A DNA stretch of 41,638 nucleotides from contig NZ_FWZX01000042.1 in the NCBI RefSeq assembly GCF_900177295.1, forward strand, positions 5,166-46,803, read 5' to 3'. Within the stretch, counting starts at the first letter, position 1. Each line of letters begins with the position of its first letter. Origin of the DNA: Tistlia consotensis USBA 355 (GTDB lineage: Bacteria > Pseudomonadota > Alphaproteobacteria > Kiloniellales > DSM-21159). The notes beneath the pieces are model-generated. The model was not told the origin of the DNA. It did no database searches and saw only the letters and a list, made by a program, of their open reading frames with translations. A program made the translations under genes and the position numbers. Positions 1 to 10,285 of the stretch are shown one piece after another.

Positions 1-1191
<1,191 letters not shown>

Positions 1192-1251
1192 CGCCGTCCC
1201 GGACTGACGACGCCCCCTTGTGACGACACCCGGGGCGCTGGAGAAGAAACG

Positions 1252-2613
1252 ATGCCGACGAACATCCTGATGCCGGCGCTGTCGCCGACGATGACCGAGG
1301 GCACGCTGTCGAAGTGGCTGGTCAAGGAGGGGGACAGGATCTCCGCGGGCGACGTGATCGCGGAGATCGAGACCGACAAGGCGACGATGGAAGTCGAGGC
1401 GGTCGACGAGGGCAAGCTGGGCAAGATCGTGGTGGCGGAGGGCACGGAGGGCGTGCCGGTGAACGAGGTGATCGCGATCCTGCTGGAGGAGGGCGAGAGC
1501 GCCGGCGACATCGACGTCGCCGCCGCCCAGAAGGCCGCCCCGCCGGCCCCCGGCGCGCCCAAGGAGGAGACGCCCGCGGCGCCTGCACCGGCGCCCGCTC
1601 CGGCTCCGGCGCCCGCGCCCGCTGCGGCTCCCGCGCCCGCTGCGGCTCCCGCGCCGGCTGCCAAGGCCAACGGTGCCGCGGACTCGGGCGGCCGGGTCTT
1701 CGCCAGCCCGCTGGCGCGTCGCATGGCCGAGCAGGCCGGGCTGTCGCTCGGCCAGGTCCAGGGCAGCGGTCCGCAGGGCCGCATCGTCAAGGCCGACGTC
1801 GAGGCGGCGCTGAAGGGCGGCGCGCCGAAGGCCGCGGCCGCCCCTGCCGCCGCGACGCCCGCTCCGGCCGCCGCCGTCGCCGCACCGGCGGCCGGCGTGC
1901 GCGCCAAGGAGTGGGCCGACAAGCTGGGCCTGGCCTACCGCCAGGAGCCGCTCAGCGGCATGCGCAAGACCATCGCCCGGCGTCTGACCGAGTCGAAGCA
2001 GACGGTCCCGCACTTCTACCTGACCATCGACTGCGAGCTCGACGCGCTGCTCAAGGTGCGCAAGGAGCTGAACGCCCGCTCCGACGCCTACAAGCTGTCG
2101 GTCAACGACTTCGTCATCCGCGCCGCGGCCCTGGCCCTGAAGCAGGTGCCGACGGCCAACGCCGCCTACGACGACAGCGGCCTGATGTTCTTCGAGCACG
2201 CCGACATCTCGGTCGCGGTGGCGACGCCCGCGGGCCTGATCACGCCGATCATCAAGCAGGCCGAGAGCAAGGGCCTGGCGCAGATCTCCAAGGAGATGAA
2301 GGACCTGGCCGGGCGGGCCCGCGACAACAAGCTGAAGCCCGAGGAGTTCCAGGGCGGCACCTTCTCGGTCTCCAACCTCGGCATGTTCGGCATCAAGCAC
2401 TTCGAGGCCGTCATCAACCCGCCCCAGGGCTGCATCCTGGCGGTCGGCGCCGGCGAGCAGCGGCCGGTGGTCAAGGACGGGGCTCTCGCCATCGCCACGG
2501 TGATGAGCTGCACCCTCTCGGTCGACCACCGGGTCGTCGACGGCGCGGTCGGCGCCGAGTACCTGGCGGCCTTCAAGAAGCTGATCGAGGACCCGCTGAC
2601 CATGCTGCTGTGA
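1252..2613 (+). CDS. pdhC: Dihydrolipoamide acetyltransferase, E2 of pyruvate dehydrogenase
   Basis: E2 core that moves the acetyl group from lipoamide to CoA; 453 residues. Order: lipoyl domain at about 1-78 with lipoylation Lys43 in [10 protein letters not shown], a long Ala/Pro linker at about 95-145, the E3/E1-binding domain at about 149-186 ([22 protein letters not shown]), a second Ala/Pro linker, and the catalytic domain from about 225 with the DHRVVDG motif (His426, Asp430). The ATG at 1252 has a GGAGAAG ribosome site just upstream and begins the canonical [14 protein letters not shown]. It sits between pdhB and lpd. The low-complexity linker DNA (about 1560-1670) consists of repeated Pro/Ala codons. 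Confidence 0.97.
   Translation: MPTNILMPALSPTMTEGTLSKWLVKEGDRISAGDVIAEIETDKATMEVEAVDEGKLGKIVVAEGTEGVPVNEVIAILLEEGESAGDIDVAAAQKAAPPAPGAPKEETPAAPAPAPAPAPAPAPAAAPAPAAAPAPAAKANGAADSGGRVFASPLARRMAEQAGLSLGQVQGSGPQGRIVKADVEAALKGGAPKAAAAPAAATPAPAAAVAAPAAGVRAKEWADKLGLAYRQEPLSGMRKTIARRLTESKQTVPHFYLTIDCELDALLKVRKELNARSDAYKLSVNDFVIRAAALALKQVPTANAAYDDSGLMFFEHADISVAVATPAGLITPIIKQAESKGLAQISKEMKDLAGRARDNKLKPEEFQGGTFSVSNLGMFGIKHFEAVINPPQGCILAVGAGEQRPVVKDGALAIATVMSCTLSVDHRVVDGAVGAEYLAAFKKLIEDPLTMLL
1456..1550 (+). repeat. Exact 95-base direct repeat, copy 2 (in pdhC)
   Basis: Matches bases 1-95 without a mismatch (constant offset of 1455). The identity begins at or before the window edge and ends at the linker, so the lipoyl domains of E1-beta and E2 are partly the same DNA. 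The two copies are in direct orientation in adjacent genes, so recombination between them could delete about 1.45 kb. Confidence 0.97.
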
Positions 2614-2654
2614 CGGGGCCGCCGAGGTCTGCGAGCGCCGTTGTCCGAGCGCTC

Positions 2655-2730
2655 ACGTCCCTCGACAGGCTCGGGACGAAGCAGGTTCCGGTGCTTTCCT
2701 CCGCTTCGTCCCGAGTCTGTCGAGGGGCGT
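2655..2730. repeat. Palindromic intergenic repeat, family A copy 1
   Basis: Two 28-base arms (2655-2682 and 2703-2730) are inverted copies of each other with two mismatches, around a 20-base loop. The arm core reads CCTCGACAGGCTCGGGACGA. A second copy lies at 15012-15092. It sits between pdhC and lpd, inside what should be a single operon, and would form a strong RNA hairpin in that transcript. Confidence 0.93.
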
Positions 2731-2812
2731 GGGAGCGCCGGCCGACGGCCGGACACGAGATCGAGGCGATCTCTCGGAACCCGAGGGTCGCGCAGAAGCT
2801 AGGAACGGGATG

Positions 2813-4213
2813 ATGGCCGAGACCTCCTTCGATCTGATCGTCGTCGGCTCCGGGCCGGGCGGCTACGTCGCGGCGATCCGGGCGGCGCAGCTCGGCATGA
2901 AGACCGCGGTGGTCGAGCGCGACCAGCTCGGCGGCATCTGCCTCAACTGGGGCTGCATCCCGACCAAGGCGCTGCTGCGCTCGGCCGAGGTCTACCGGAC
3001 CTTCCAGCATGCCAAGGACTACGGCCTCTCGGCCGAGAAGATCGGCTTCGACAACGCCGCCGTGGTCAAGCGCTCGCGCGCCGTCTCCAGGCAGCTCAAC
3101 CAGGGCGTCGGCCACCTGCTGAAGAAGAACAAGGTCACGGTGATCCAGGGCACGGCGACCCTGAAGGGCGGCGGCAAGCTGGAGGTCGCCGACAAGGACG
3201 GCAAGACGACCGGCTACGCGGCCAGGTCGATCATCGTCGCGACCGGCGCCCGGCCCCGCGTGCTGCCCGGCCTGGAGCCCGACAAGAAGCTGATCTGGAC
3301 CTACTTCGAGGCGATGGTCCCGGAGGCCATGCCGAAATCGCTGCTGGTCATGGGCTCCGGCGCGATCGGCATCGAGTTCGCCAGCTTCTTCCGCACCATG
3401 GGCGCCGAGGTCACGGTCGTCGAGATCCTGCCGCAGATCCTGCCGGTCGAGGACGAGGAGATCGCCGCCCACGCCCGCAAGCAGCTCGAGAAGCAGGGCA
3501 TCAGGATCCTGACCAAGACCAAGGTCGCCAAGCTGAAGAAGGGCGCGGACTCGGTCACCGCGACCCTGGAGGACGAGGCCGGCAAGGCCAGCGAGCTCAC
3601 GGTGGAGCGCGTGATCTCGGCGGTCGGCGTGGTCGGCAACGTCGAGAACCTCGGCCTCGAGAACACCAAGGTGAAGACCGAGCGCGGCGTCATCGTGACC
3701 CACGGCTTCGGCCGCACCGACGAGCCGGGCGTCTATGCCATCGGCGACGTCGCCGGCCCGCCGATGCTGGCCCACAAGGCGAGCCACGAGGGCGTGCTCT
3801 GCGTCGAGGCGATCGCGGGGCAGCATCCCCACGAGATGGACAAGCTGAAGATCCCCGGCTGCACCTACTGCCATCCCCAGGTCGCCTCGGTGGGGCTCAC
3901 CGAGGCCAAGGCCAAGGCGGCCGGCTACGAGGTCCGGGTCGGCAAGTTCCCCTTCATCGGCAACGGCAAGGCGATCGCGCTGGGCGAGGCCGAGGGCCTC
4001 GTGAAGACGGTCTTCGACGCCAAGACCGGCCAGCTGCTCGGCGCCCACATGGTCGGCGCCGAGGTCACCGAGCTGATCCAGGGCTACGTCGTCGCCATGA
4101 ACCTGGAGACGACCGAGCAGGAGCTGATGCAGACGGTCTTCCCGCACCCGACGCTCAGCGAGATGATGCACGAGTCGGTGCTGTCCGCTTACGGCCGGGC
4201 GATCCACTTCTAG
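2813..4213 (+). CDS. lpdA: Dihydrolipoamide dehydrogenase (E3)
   Basis: FAD disulphide reductase that reoxidises dihydrolipoamide with NAD+. Starting from the second of two adjacent ATGs it has 466 residues, the usual family length. FAD motif GSGPGG at about 12-17; redox disulphide Cys43/Cys48 in GGICLNWGCIPTK; NAD motif GSGAIGIEFA in the middle; second FAD motif YAIGDVAG; C-terminal catalytic HPTLSE. The ATGs at 2810 and 2813 follow AGGAACGG; either could start, while an upstream in-frame start at 2729 would run through the repeat and is unlikely. It is the only E3 in the window, so it may also serve the second complex at 34.7-38.0 kb, which has none of its own. Confidence 0.95.
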   Translation: MAETSFDLIVVGSGPGGYVAAIRAAQLGMKTAVVERDQLGGICLNWGCIPTKALLRSAEVYRTFQHAKDYGLSAEKIGFDNAAVVKRSRAVSRQLNQGVGHLLKKNKVTVIQGTATLKGGGKLEVADKDGKTTGYAARSIIVATGARPRVLPGLEPDKKLIWTYFEAMVPEAMPKSLLVMGSGAIGIEFASFFRTMGAEVTVVEILPQILPVEDEEIAAHARKQLEKQGIRILTKTKVAKLKKGADSVTATLEDEAGKASELTVERVISAVGVVGNVENLGLENTKVKTERGVIVTHGFGRTDEPGVYAIGDVAGPPMLAHKASHEGVLCVEAIAGQHPHEMDKLKIPGCTYCHPQVASVGLTEAKAKAAGYEVRVGKFPFIGNGKAIALGEAEGLVKTVFDAKTGQLLGAHMVGAEVTELIQGYVVAMNLETTEQELMQTVFPHPTLSEMMHESVLSAYGRAIHF

Positions 4214-4277
4214 GGGGACGTGGCAGAAGGCTTTGGCCGCCAGCTCCTTCGTTCCTCGTCATCGCGGCTCTCTCCAC

Positions 4278-4387
4278 CGTCATCCTCGCGAAAGCGAGGA
4301 TCCAGAGAACGGTGCCTTGTGCGCGAACCGATGAGGGCCTGTGCACGCCGCTTCTTCCTCTGGATCCTCGCTTTCGCGAGGATGACG
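4278..4387. repeat. Palindromic intergenic repeat, family B copy 1 (110 bases)
   Basis: Perfect 30-base inverted arms at 4278-4307 and 4358-4387 surround a 50-base centre. Each arm itself contains a small hairpin, CCTCGCGAAAGCGAGG. The second copy, at 16783-16892, has the same arms and the same 110-base length. It lies between the converging lpd and mocR genes, where it could act as a bidirectional terminator. Confidence 0.95.
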
Positions 4388-4446
4388 AACGAGGGGAGGA
4401 GAAGACGAGGAGCGGACAGGTTCGCGGAAGAATCGAGGAAAAGCCC

Positions 4447-5961
4447 TCAAGCCCTTGCGGCGACTCGCCTTTCCGTGCCCGCCTTCATCCCCTCCAGCAG
4501 CTCCGCCAGCACCGCGACGCCGCGTCTCAGCTCGGTCGGCCCGACGCCGCTGAAGCCGAGCACCAGGCCGCGGGCGTCGATCGGCGCCAGGGCGAAGCGC
4601 TGCAGGGGCACGACGGTGATGCCGCGGTCCCAGGCGCGGGTCGCGGCCTCGGCCTCGTCGAGGCCCTCGGCGAGCAGCCCGACGGTGTGCAGGCCGGTGC
4701 CGGTCGGCACGACCTCGAGCAGGCCGGACAGGCGCTCGCGGGCCGCCGCCAGCAGGGCGTCGTGGCGCTCGGCGTAGAGCTTGCGCATGCGCCGGATGTG
4801 CGTCGCGAACTGGCCCTCGTCCATGAAGTCGGAGACCACCGCCTGGGGGTTCGAGGGCACGCCCGGCACGAAGCAGCGCATGACCTTGTCGAAGACCGCG
4901 ACCAGGCCCGGCGGCACCAGCACGTAGCCGAGGCGCAGGGCGGGGAACAGCGACTTGGAGAAGGTGCCGACATAGATCACCCGGCCGGCGCTGTCGGTGC
5001 TCTTGAGCGTCGCCGGCGGGCGCCCGCCGTAGCAGAACTCGCCGTCGTAGTCGTCCTCGACGATCCAGGCGTCGGCCTCGTCGGCCGCGGCCAGCAGGGC
5101 GAGGCGGCGGCGCAGGCTCATGGTGCAGCCCATCGGCTGCTGGTGCGCCGGCGTCACGAAGGCGAGGCGGAAGCCGGGCTCGAGCGCCAGCCCGGCCTCG
5201 ACGTCCAGGCCCTCGCCGTCGACCGGCACCGGCACCAGCTCGGCGCCGGCGGCAGCGAAGCAGTTGCGCGCGCCGATCGCGCCGGGGTTCTCGATCCAGA
5301 CCGGGTCGCCGGGGTCGAGCAGGATCGAGGCGATCAGCTGGAAGCCGTGCTGGGCGCCATTGACCACGAAGACCTGCTCCGGCTCGCAGGCGATCGCCCG
5401 GTTGGCGCGCAGGTGCGCCGCGATGGCGCGGCGCAGCGGCATGTAGCCCTGGCTGTCGCCGTAGCCGAGCACGACGTCGCGGCGGTCGCGCCAGTGCTTG
5501 GCGACGTAGCGCGACCAGAGCGCGACCGGGAAGGCGTCGAAGGCCGGCATCGCCGTGGTGAAGGCGCGCGGCTCGTGGGGCAGGCGGTCGAAGAAGGCGC
5601 CGGCGCGCTGGGTCATGGTGCGCGACAGGCGGGGCAGGCGGGTCTCGCCCGGCTCGGCCGGCGCCACGGCGGGCGAAGGGCGGCGGCCCTCGAGCACCTG
5701 GCTGACGTAGGAGCCGGCGCCGACCCGCGCCTCGATCAGGCCCTCGGCCTGGAGGCGCGCGAAGGCCTCGATCACCGTGGTGCGCGAGACGCCAAGGTCG
5801 CGGGCGACCGTGCGGCTGGCCGGCAACCGGTCGCCGGCGCGCAGCGCGCCCGACAGGATCAGTTCGCGCAGGGCGACGCAGAGCTGGGTCGAGAGCGGCT
5901 TGGCCGAGTCCTGGTCGAGCTTGAGCGACAGCAGCAAGGCGCCGCCCGAGGTCTTGACCAT
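4447..5961 (-). CDS. MocR/PdxR-type transcriptional regulator (GntR HTH fused to aminotransferase fold)
   Basis: PLP-dependent regulator of 504 residues. An N-terminal winged helix of GntR type lies at about 20-85 (LPASRTVARDLGVSRTTVIE), followed by a class I aminotransferase-like domain at about 140-500. The PLP-binding lysine is Lys336 in GTFSKSLFPALRLGY; VEDDYDGEF and TPAHQQPMGCTMS are family signatures. The ATG at 5961 follows GGGGAGAG on the minus strand, which favours it over a longer start at 6036. It is transcribed away from the enolase-family gene, and the gap holds a candidate operator (6009-6035) that recurs before the ABC transporter. Likely the local regulator of the amine cluster, sensing an amine or amino acid through PLP; the effector is unknown. 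Confidence 0.9.
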   Translation of the reverse strand: MVKTSGGALLLSLKLDQDSAKPLSTQLCVALRELILSGALRAGDRLPASRTVARDLGVSRTTVIEAFARLQAEGLIEARVGAGSYVSQVLEGRRPSPAVAPAEPGETRLPRLSRTMTQRAGAFFDRLPHEPRAFTTAMPAFDAFPVALWSRYVAKHWRDRRDVVLGYGDSQGYMPLRRAIAAHLRANRAIACEPEQVFVVNGAQHGFQLIASILLDPGDPVWIENPGAIGARNCFAAAGAELVPVPVDGEGLDVEAGLALEPGFRLAFVTPAHQQPMGCTMSLRRRLALLAAADEADAWIVEDDYDGEFCYGGRPPATLKSTDSAGRVIYVGTFSKSLFPALRLGYVLVPPGLVAVFDKVMRCFVPGVPSNPQAVVSDFMDEGQFATHIRRMRKLYAERHDALLAAARERLSGLLEVVPTGTGLHTVGLLAEGLDEAEAATRAWDRGITVVPLQRFALAPIDARGLVLGFSGVGPTELRRGVAVLAELLEGMKAGTERRVAARA

Positions 5962-6008
5962 GCGACTCTCCCCACGTTCCGGCCCCGACAAAACGGACTC
6001 GAAGATTA

Positions 6009-6035
6009 TCCAGAATGGACCTTCCGTCCAGACCA
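6009..6035. promoter_or_regulatory. Candidate MocR operator between mocR and the enolase-family gene
   Basis: TCCAGAATGGACCTTC (6009-6024), six bases, then GACCA (6031-6035). The same 16 bases and the same spaced GACCA occur at 10286-10312 before the binding-protein gene. Internal symmetry: TGGAC-N5-GTCCA (6016-6030), direct TCCAGA at 6009 and 6027, and GGACCTT repeated at 6017 and 6043. MocR proteins usually bind paired sites in their own divergent promoter; the TGGAC/GTCCAG half-sites resemble those described for TauR-like regulators. Confidence 0.62.
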
Positions 6036-6102
6036 CTTTGGCGGACCTTTAGAGGCCCGCGTCCCCCTGCCGGGGCGCTCCGCCATCCGGACGGCCAGAG
6101 CC

Positions 6103-7206
6103 ATGAAGATCAGATCGCTGGAGACCTTCACGACCGAGTATGTGGGCTTCGTCCGGGTCACGACCGACAGCGGCGACCAGGGCTGGGGCCAGGTCTCGAC
6201 CTACAACGCCGACATCAGCGCCCTGGTGCTGCACCGCCAGGTCGCGCCCTGGTCGCTCGGCGCCGAGGCGCTGGACATCGAACGCCTGGTCGACCTGATC
6301 CCAGAGAGGGAGCTGAAGTTCCCCGGCCCCTACCTGTTCCGCGCGATCGGCGGCCTGGAATCGGCGCTCTGGGACCTGCGCGGCAAGCTGGAGGGCAAGA
6401 GCGTCTGCGCGCTGCTCGGCGGCACGCCGGGGCCCCTGCGCGCCTACGCCTCCTCGATGAAGCGCGACATCACGCCGGAACAGGAGGTCGAGCGCTTCCT
6501 CGCCTTGCGCGACCGCTGCGGCTTCGACGCCTTCAAGTTCCGCATCGGCGCCGAGTTCGGCCACGACGTCGACGAGTGGCCGGGGCGCAGCGAGGCGATC
6601 GTGCCGGCGGTGCGCAAGGCGCTCGGGCCGGAGGTCGATCTGCTGGTCGACGCCAACAGCGGCTTCTCGCCGAAGCGGGCGATCGAGGTCGGACGGATGC
6701 TGGAGGACAACGGCGTCTGCCACTTCGAGGAGCCCTGCCCCTGGTGGGAGCTGGAGCAGACCAAGGAGGTCCGCGACGCCCTTTCGCTCAACGTCACCGG
6801 CGGCGAGCAGGACTGCCTGCTGCCGAGCTTCCGCCACATGATCGAGATGGGCGCCGTCGACGTCGTGCAGCCCGACCTCTGCTATCTCGGCGGCATCGTG
6901 CGCAGCCTCAGGGTCGCCGGGATGGCGGCCGAGGCGGGGCTCACCTGCACGCCGCACAGCGCCAATCTCTCCCTGGTGACGCTCTTCACCATGCACTTCC
7001 TCGGCGCCATCCCGAACGCCGGCAAGTACCTGGAGCTCTCGATCGAGGGGCCGGACTACTACCCCTGGCAGGAGGGGCTGTTCCTGAACGACCCCTACAG
7101 GGTGGTCGACGGCCGGGTAACGATCCCCGACGCGCCCGGCTGGGGCGCCGAGATCGATCCGGCCTGGCTGGAGCGCGCCGACTACAGGATCAGCGAGGCC
7201 GCCTGA
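6103..7206 (+). CDS. Enolase-superfamily enzyme, mandelate racemase-like subgroup
   Basis: 367 residues, starting at MKIRSLETFTTEY; the frame is open far upstream but that part is the shadow of mocR. Capping domain about 1-125, then a TIM-barrel. Metal ligands are Asp183 (VDAN), Glu209 (FEEP) and Glu235 (GGEQ). General-base candidates are Lys145 in a KFR motif (K-x-R rather than the usual K-x-K) and the His285/Asp258 dyad (TPHSAN; VQPDLC), which places it with dehydratases and racemases using the His base. The substrate cannot be read from sequence. It ends 2 bases before the aldehyde dehydrogenase gene, so both belong to the amine-oxidation operon and the product of one may feed the other. 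Confidence 0.85.
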   Translation: MKIRSLETFTTEYVGFVRVTTDSGDQGWGQVSTYNADISALVLHRQVAPWSLGAEALDIERLVDLIPERELKFPGPYLFRAIGGLESALWDLRGKLEGKSVCALLGGTPGPLRAYASSMKRDITPEQEVERFLALRDRCGFDAFKFRIGAEFGHDVDEWPGRSEAIVPAVRKALGPEVDLLVDANSGFSPKRAIEVGRMLEDNGVCHFEEPCPWWELEQTKEVRDALSLNVTGGEQDCLLPSFRHMIEMGAVDVVQPDLCYLGGIVRSLRVAGMAAEAGLTCTPHSANLSLVTLFTMHFLGAIPNAGKYLELSIEGPDYYPWQEGLFLNDPYRVVDGRVTIPDAPGWGAEIDPAWLERADYRISEAA

Positions 7207-7208
7207 CC

Positions 7209-8708
7209 ATGAGCGATTCCCTTGCCGCGCTGGCGGCGCGGACCCTCGAGGCCGGCACCCTCGAGGGCCTGCCCGACCGCCACTGGATCGGCGGCTCCTG
7301 GCAGGCCTCGGCCTCGGGCCGGACCATGGAGAGTCTCGATCCCGGCTCGGGCAGGGCCTTCGCGCGCTTCGCGGCCGGCGAGGCCGCCGATGTCGAGGCG
7401 GCGGTCGCCGCGGCCGAGGCCGGCTTCGCCGCCTGGTCGGCCACGGCGCCGGCCGAGCGCGGCCGGGTGCTGCAGCGGGCGGCCCAGCTGATCCGCGCCG
7501 AGGCCGACCGCCTGGCGGTCGCCGAGAGCCTGGACTGCGGCAAGCCGGTCGGCGAGGCGGCGGGCGACGTCCGCGGCGCGGCGCGCGCCTTCGAGTACTA
7601 CGCCGGGGCCTGCGACAAGCTGCAGGGCGAGCAGATCCCGCTCGGCCGCGACTACCTGGCCTTCACGACCCTGGAGCCGGTCGGCGTCACGGCCCACGTC
7701 ATCCCCTGGAACTACCCGATCTCGACCGCGGCGCGCGGCCTGGCGCCGGCGCTCGCGGCCGGCTGCTCGGTCGTCGCCAAGCCGGCCGAGCAGACGCCGA
7801 TGACCGCGCTGATGCTGGCCGAGATCCTGCAGCGCGCCGGCCTGCCGGACGGCGCCTGCAACGTCGTGACCGGGACCGGCGCCGCGGCCGGGGCGCCGCT
7901 GGTCGCGCAGCCCGCGGTGCGCCACGTCACCTTCACCGGCTCGGTCGCGACCGGCCGCACGGTGATGGCCGCGGCGGCCCGCAACATCGCCAGCGTCACC
8001 CTGGAGCTCGGCGGCAAGTCGCCGGTCGTCGTGCTGGCCGACTGCGACCGCGAGGCGGCGCTGGAAGGCGTGCTCGGCGCGATCTGGGAGAACGCCGGGC
8101 AGATCTGCTCGGCCGGCTCGCGCCTGGTCATCGAGCGCTCGCTCCACGACGGCTTCCTGGAGGAGCTGGTCGCCCGGACCCGCCGCCTCAGCCTCGGTCA
8201 CGGCCTGCGCAACCCGCAGGTCGGCCCGCTCAACTCGCCGGAGCAGCTCGCCAAGGTCAGCGGCTACGTCGAGGCCGCCAAGGCGCGCGGCTGCAGCGTC
8301 GCGACCGGCGGCAACGCCACGGTCGACCCGCAGAGCGGGCTCGGCTGGTTCTTCGAGCCGACGATCCTCGACCGCCTCGATCCGGCCGATCCCTGCGTGC
8401 AGGAGGAGATCTTCGGCCCGGTGCTGGCCGTGCAGGTCGCCGAGGACGCCGAGCAGGCGCTGGCGCTGGCCAACGGCACGGCCTTCGGCCTGGTCGCCGG
8501 CATCTACACCGGCAACGTCGACCGCGCCCTGGCGCTGGCCCGGGACCTCGACGCGGGCCAGGTCTACGTCAACGAATACTTCGCCGGCGGCATCGAGACG
8601 CCCTTCGGCGGCAACCGGCTGAGCGGCTTCGGCCGCGAGAAGGGCCTGGAGGGCCTGCGCGCCTACTGCAAGGTCAAGAGCGTAACGGCGCGAATCCGGG
8701 CATTCTAG
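7209..8708 (+). CDS. NAD(P)+-dependent aldehyde dehydrogenase (betaine/aminoaldehyde type)
   Basis: Oxidises an aldehyde to the acid, most likely the aminoaldehyde produced by the neighbouring FAD oxidase. 499 residues, normal for the family. Catalytic Cys300 in AGQICSAG, general base Glu266 in LELGGKSP, oxyanion Asn168 in PWNYP, cofactor loop FTGSVATG and C-terminal EEIFGPVL. The ATG at 7209 lies two bases after the enolase-family stop, a translational coupling distance. Closest by motif to gamma-glutamyl-aminobutyraldehyde and betaine aldehyde dehydrogenases; exact substrate not assignable. Confidence 0.92.
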   Translation: MSDSLAALAARTLEAGTLEGLPDRHWIGGSWQASASGRTMESLDPGSGRAFARFAAGEAADVEAAVAAAEAGFAAWSATAPAERGRVLQRAAQLIRAEADRLAVAESLDCGKPVGEAAGDVRGAARAFEYYAGACDKLQGEQIPLGRDYLAFTTLEPVGVTAHVIPWNYPISTAARGLAPALAAGCSVVAKPAEQTPMTALMLAEILQRAGLPDGACNVVTGTGAAAGAPLVAQPAVRHVTFTGSVATGRTVMAAAARNIASVTLELGGKSPVVVLADCDREAALEGVLGAIWENAGQICSAGSRLVIERSLHDGFLEELVARTRRLSLGHGLRNPQVGPLNSPEQLAKVSGYVEAAKARGCSVATGGNATVDPQSGLGWFFEPTILDRLDPADPCVQEEIFGPVLAVQVAEDAEQALALANGTAFGLVAGIYTGNVDRALALARDLDAGQVYVNEYFAGGIETPFGGNRLSGFGREKGLEGLRAYCKVKSVTARIRAF

Positions 8709-8775
8709 GCTATCCGACGCGTCGCGTGGGTCGGTGGTGCAGCTGCGATCGGTCGATCGCGTGACGGAGGCGTCT

Positions 8776-10086
8776 GTGGGGCGGGATCTCTTCACCGAGG
8801 ATTTCAAGGCGGAGCCCTACTGGTGGGAGGCCTCGCCGCGGCCGCCGCAGGACTCCGGGGAGCTGTCGGGGGCGCTGCCGGCGGCGGCCGACGTCGTGGT
8901 CATCGGCTCGGGCTACACCGGCCTCCATGCCGCGATCGTGACCGCGCGCGGCGGCCGCTCGACCGTGGTGCTGGAGAAGGAGGCCGCCGGCTGGGGCTGC
9001 AGCTCGCGCAACGGCGGCCAGATCAGCACCTCGATCAAGCCCGGCCTGGCCGAGCTCGCCGCCCGCTACGGCGCCGAGCGCGGCTACGCGATCCTGAAGG
9101 AGGGCCACGAGGCGCTCGCCTGGATCGGCCGCTTCGTCGCCGAGGAGGGCATCGACTGCGACTTCGAGGTCTGCGGCCGCTTCCACGCCGCCCACAACCC
9201 GGCACAGTTCGAGAAGCTGCGGAAGACCGTCGCCGCCGAACCGAAGGGCCTGGAGACCGGCGCGATCCTGGTGCCGCGCGCCGAGCAGCGCAGCGAGCTC
9301 GGCACCGACGCCTACCACGGCGGCGTGGTCTATCCGCGCCACGCGGTGCTCGATCCCGGCAGGTACCACCTCGGCCTGCTGGCCCGCGCCCGGGAGGCCG
9401 GCGCCACCGTCGTCACCGGCTGCCCGGCCGAGGCGATCCGGCGCGAGACGGGCGGCTTCGAGATCCGCACGCCCAAGGGCACGATCCGCGCCGGCAAGGT
9501 CGTGGTCGCGACCAACGGCTATACCGGGCCGATCACCCCCTGGCAGCGCCGCCGGGTGATCCCGATCGGCAGCTACATCATCGCGACCGAGCCGCTGGCG
9601 CCGGACCTCATGGACCGGCTGATGCCGAAGCGGCGCATCGTCAGCGACAGCCGCAAGGTCGTCTACTACTACCGCGCCTCGCCGGACCGCCGGCGCATCC
9701 TGTTCGGCGGCCGGGTCTCGTTCAGCGAGACCGATCCCAGGGTCAGCGGGCCGCGTCTCCACGACTCGATGACGGCGATCTTTCCCGAGCTGGCCGGGAC
9801 CCGGATCAGCCACTCCTGGGTCGGCTTCGTCGCCTACACCTTCGACACCCTGGCCCATGTCGGCCAGCAGGACGGCCTCCACTACGCCATGGGCTACTGC
9901 GGCTCCGGCGTCTCGATGGCCAGCTACTTCGGCATGCGCCTGGGCCAGCAGGTCCTGGGCCTCGCCGAGGGGCGCACCGCCTTCGACGGCCTGGCCTTCC
10001 CGACCCGGCCCTTCTACAGCGGCAATCCCTGGTTCCTGGCGCCCTCCGTCGCCTTCTACCGCTGGCGCGACAAGCTGAACGTGTAG
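8776..10086 (+). CDS. FAD-dependent amine oxidoreductase, PuuB-like (DAO family)
   Basis: 436 residues if started at the GTG at 8776, which has GGAGG five bases upstream; earlier GTGs at 8734 and 8761 lack such a site. The protein opens with a WW-containing segment (AEPYWWEASPRP), then the Rossmann FAD motif VVVIGSGYTGLHAAI and the CSSRNGGQ motif typical of gamma-glutamylputrescine oxidase relatives; C-terminal FAD contact near YAMGYCGSGVSMA. Expected to oxidise a primary or secondary amine to an imine/aldehyde plus H2O2 or reduced acceptor. It follows the aldehyde dehydrogenase and precedes the transporter. No PuuA-like ligase is in the window, so the gamma-glutamyl route itself is not shown. 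Confidence 0.87.
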   Translation: MGRDLFTEDFKAEPYWWEASPRPPQDSGELSGALPAAADVVVIGSGYTGLHAAIVTARGGRSTVVLEKEAAGWGCSSRNGGQISTSIKPGLAELAARYGAERGYAILKEGHEALAWIGRFVAEEGIDCDFEVCGRFHAAHNPAQFEKLRKTVAAEPKGLETGAILVPRAEQRSELGTDAYHGGVVYPRHAVLDPGRYHLGLLARAREAGATVVTGCPAEAIRRETGGFEIRTPKGTIRAGKVVVATNGYTGPITPWQRRRVIPIGSYIIATEPLAPDLMDRLMPKRRIVSDSRKVVYYYRASPDRRRILFGGRVSFSETDPRVSGPRLHDSMTAIFPELAGTRISHSWVGFVAYTFDTLAHVGQQDGLHYAMGYCGSGVSMASYFGMRLGQQVLGLAEGRTAFDGLAFPTRPFYSGNPWFLAPSVAFYRWRDKLNV

Positions 10087-10108
10087 GCGCCTCTACGCCC
10101 GATCAGTC

Positions 10109-10246
10109 ACTCCCTCGCCGCCCTCGGGGGCGGAGAGGGCCGGGGAGAGGTGGGGGATTCGGACCCGTCCGCCTGTGCCGGCGTCGGCGGTGGAGACCGC
10201 CCCACCTCTCCCTGACCCTCTCCGCCCCCGAGGGGCGGAGAGGGAA
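10109..10246. repeat. Palindromic intergenic repeat, family C copy 1; most of the 370-base gap 10087-10456
   Basis: Left arm (about 10109-10156) and right arm (about 10200-10246) are imperfect inverted copies built from CCCTC-GCCC and GGGGCGGAGAGGG blocks; each arm carries its own inner hairpin. Related copies lie at 11576-11726 and 18605-18743. The rest of the gap, 10247-10456, holds the candidate operator at 10286-10312 and the ribosome site of the binding-protein gene; no gene is visible there. Confidence 0.88.
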
Positions 10247-10285
10247 TTCGCAAAGTGCTGGCCGTCCGATTGGTCTCTCCTTTTC

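Noticed and set aside
1560-1670. Tandem-looking repeat in pdhC
   Set aside because: This is the Ala/Pro linker of E2, encoded by repeated GCN/CCN codons; expected for the family and not a mobile or regulatory repeat.
4312-6102. Upstream in-frame extension of the enolase-family gene
   Set aside because: It is antisense to mocR and has no domain; the conserved family start is at 6103.
6103-10086. Hydroxyproline-betaine (HpbD-type) pathway
   Set aside because: HpbD-like epimerases use two lysines as bases; this enzyme has the His/Asp dyad and K-x-R, and no Rieske demethylase or hydroxyproline genes are present.
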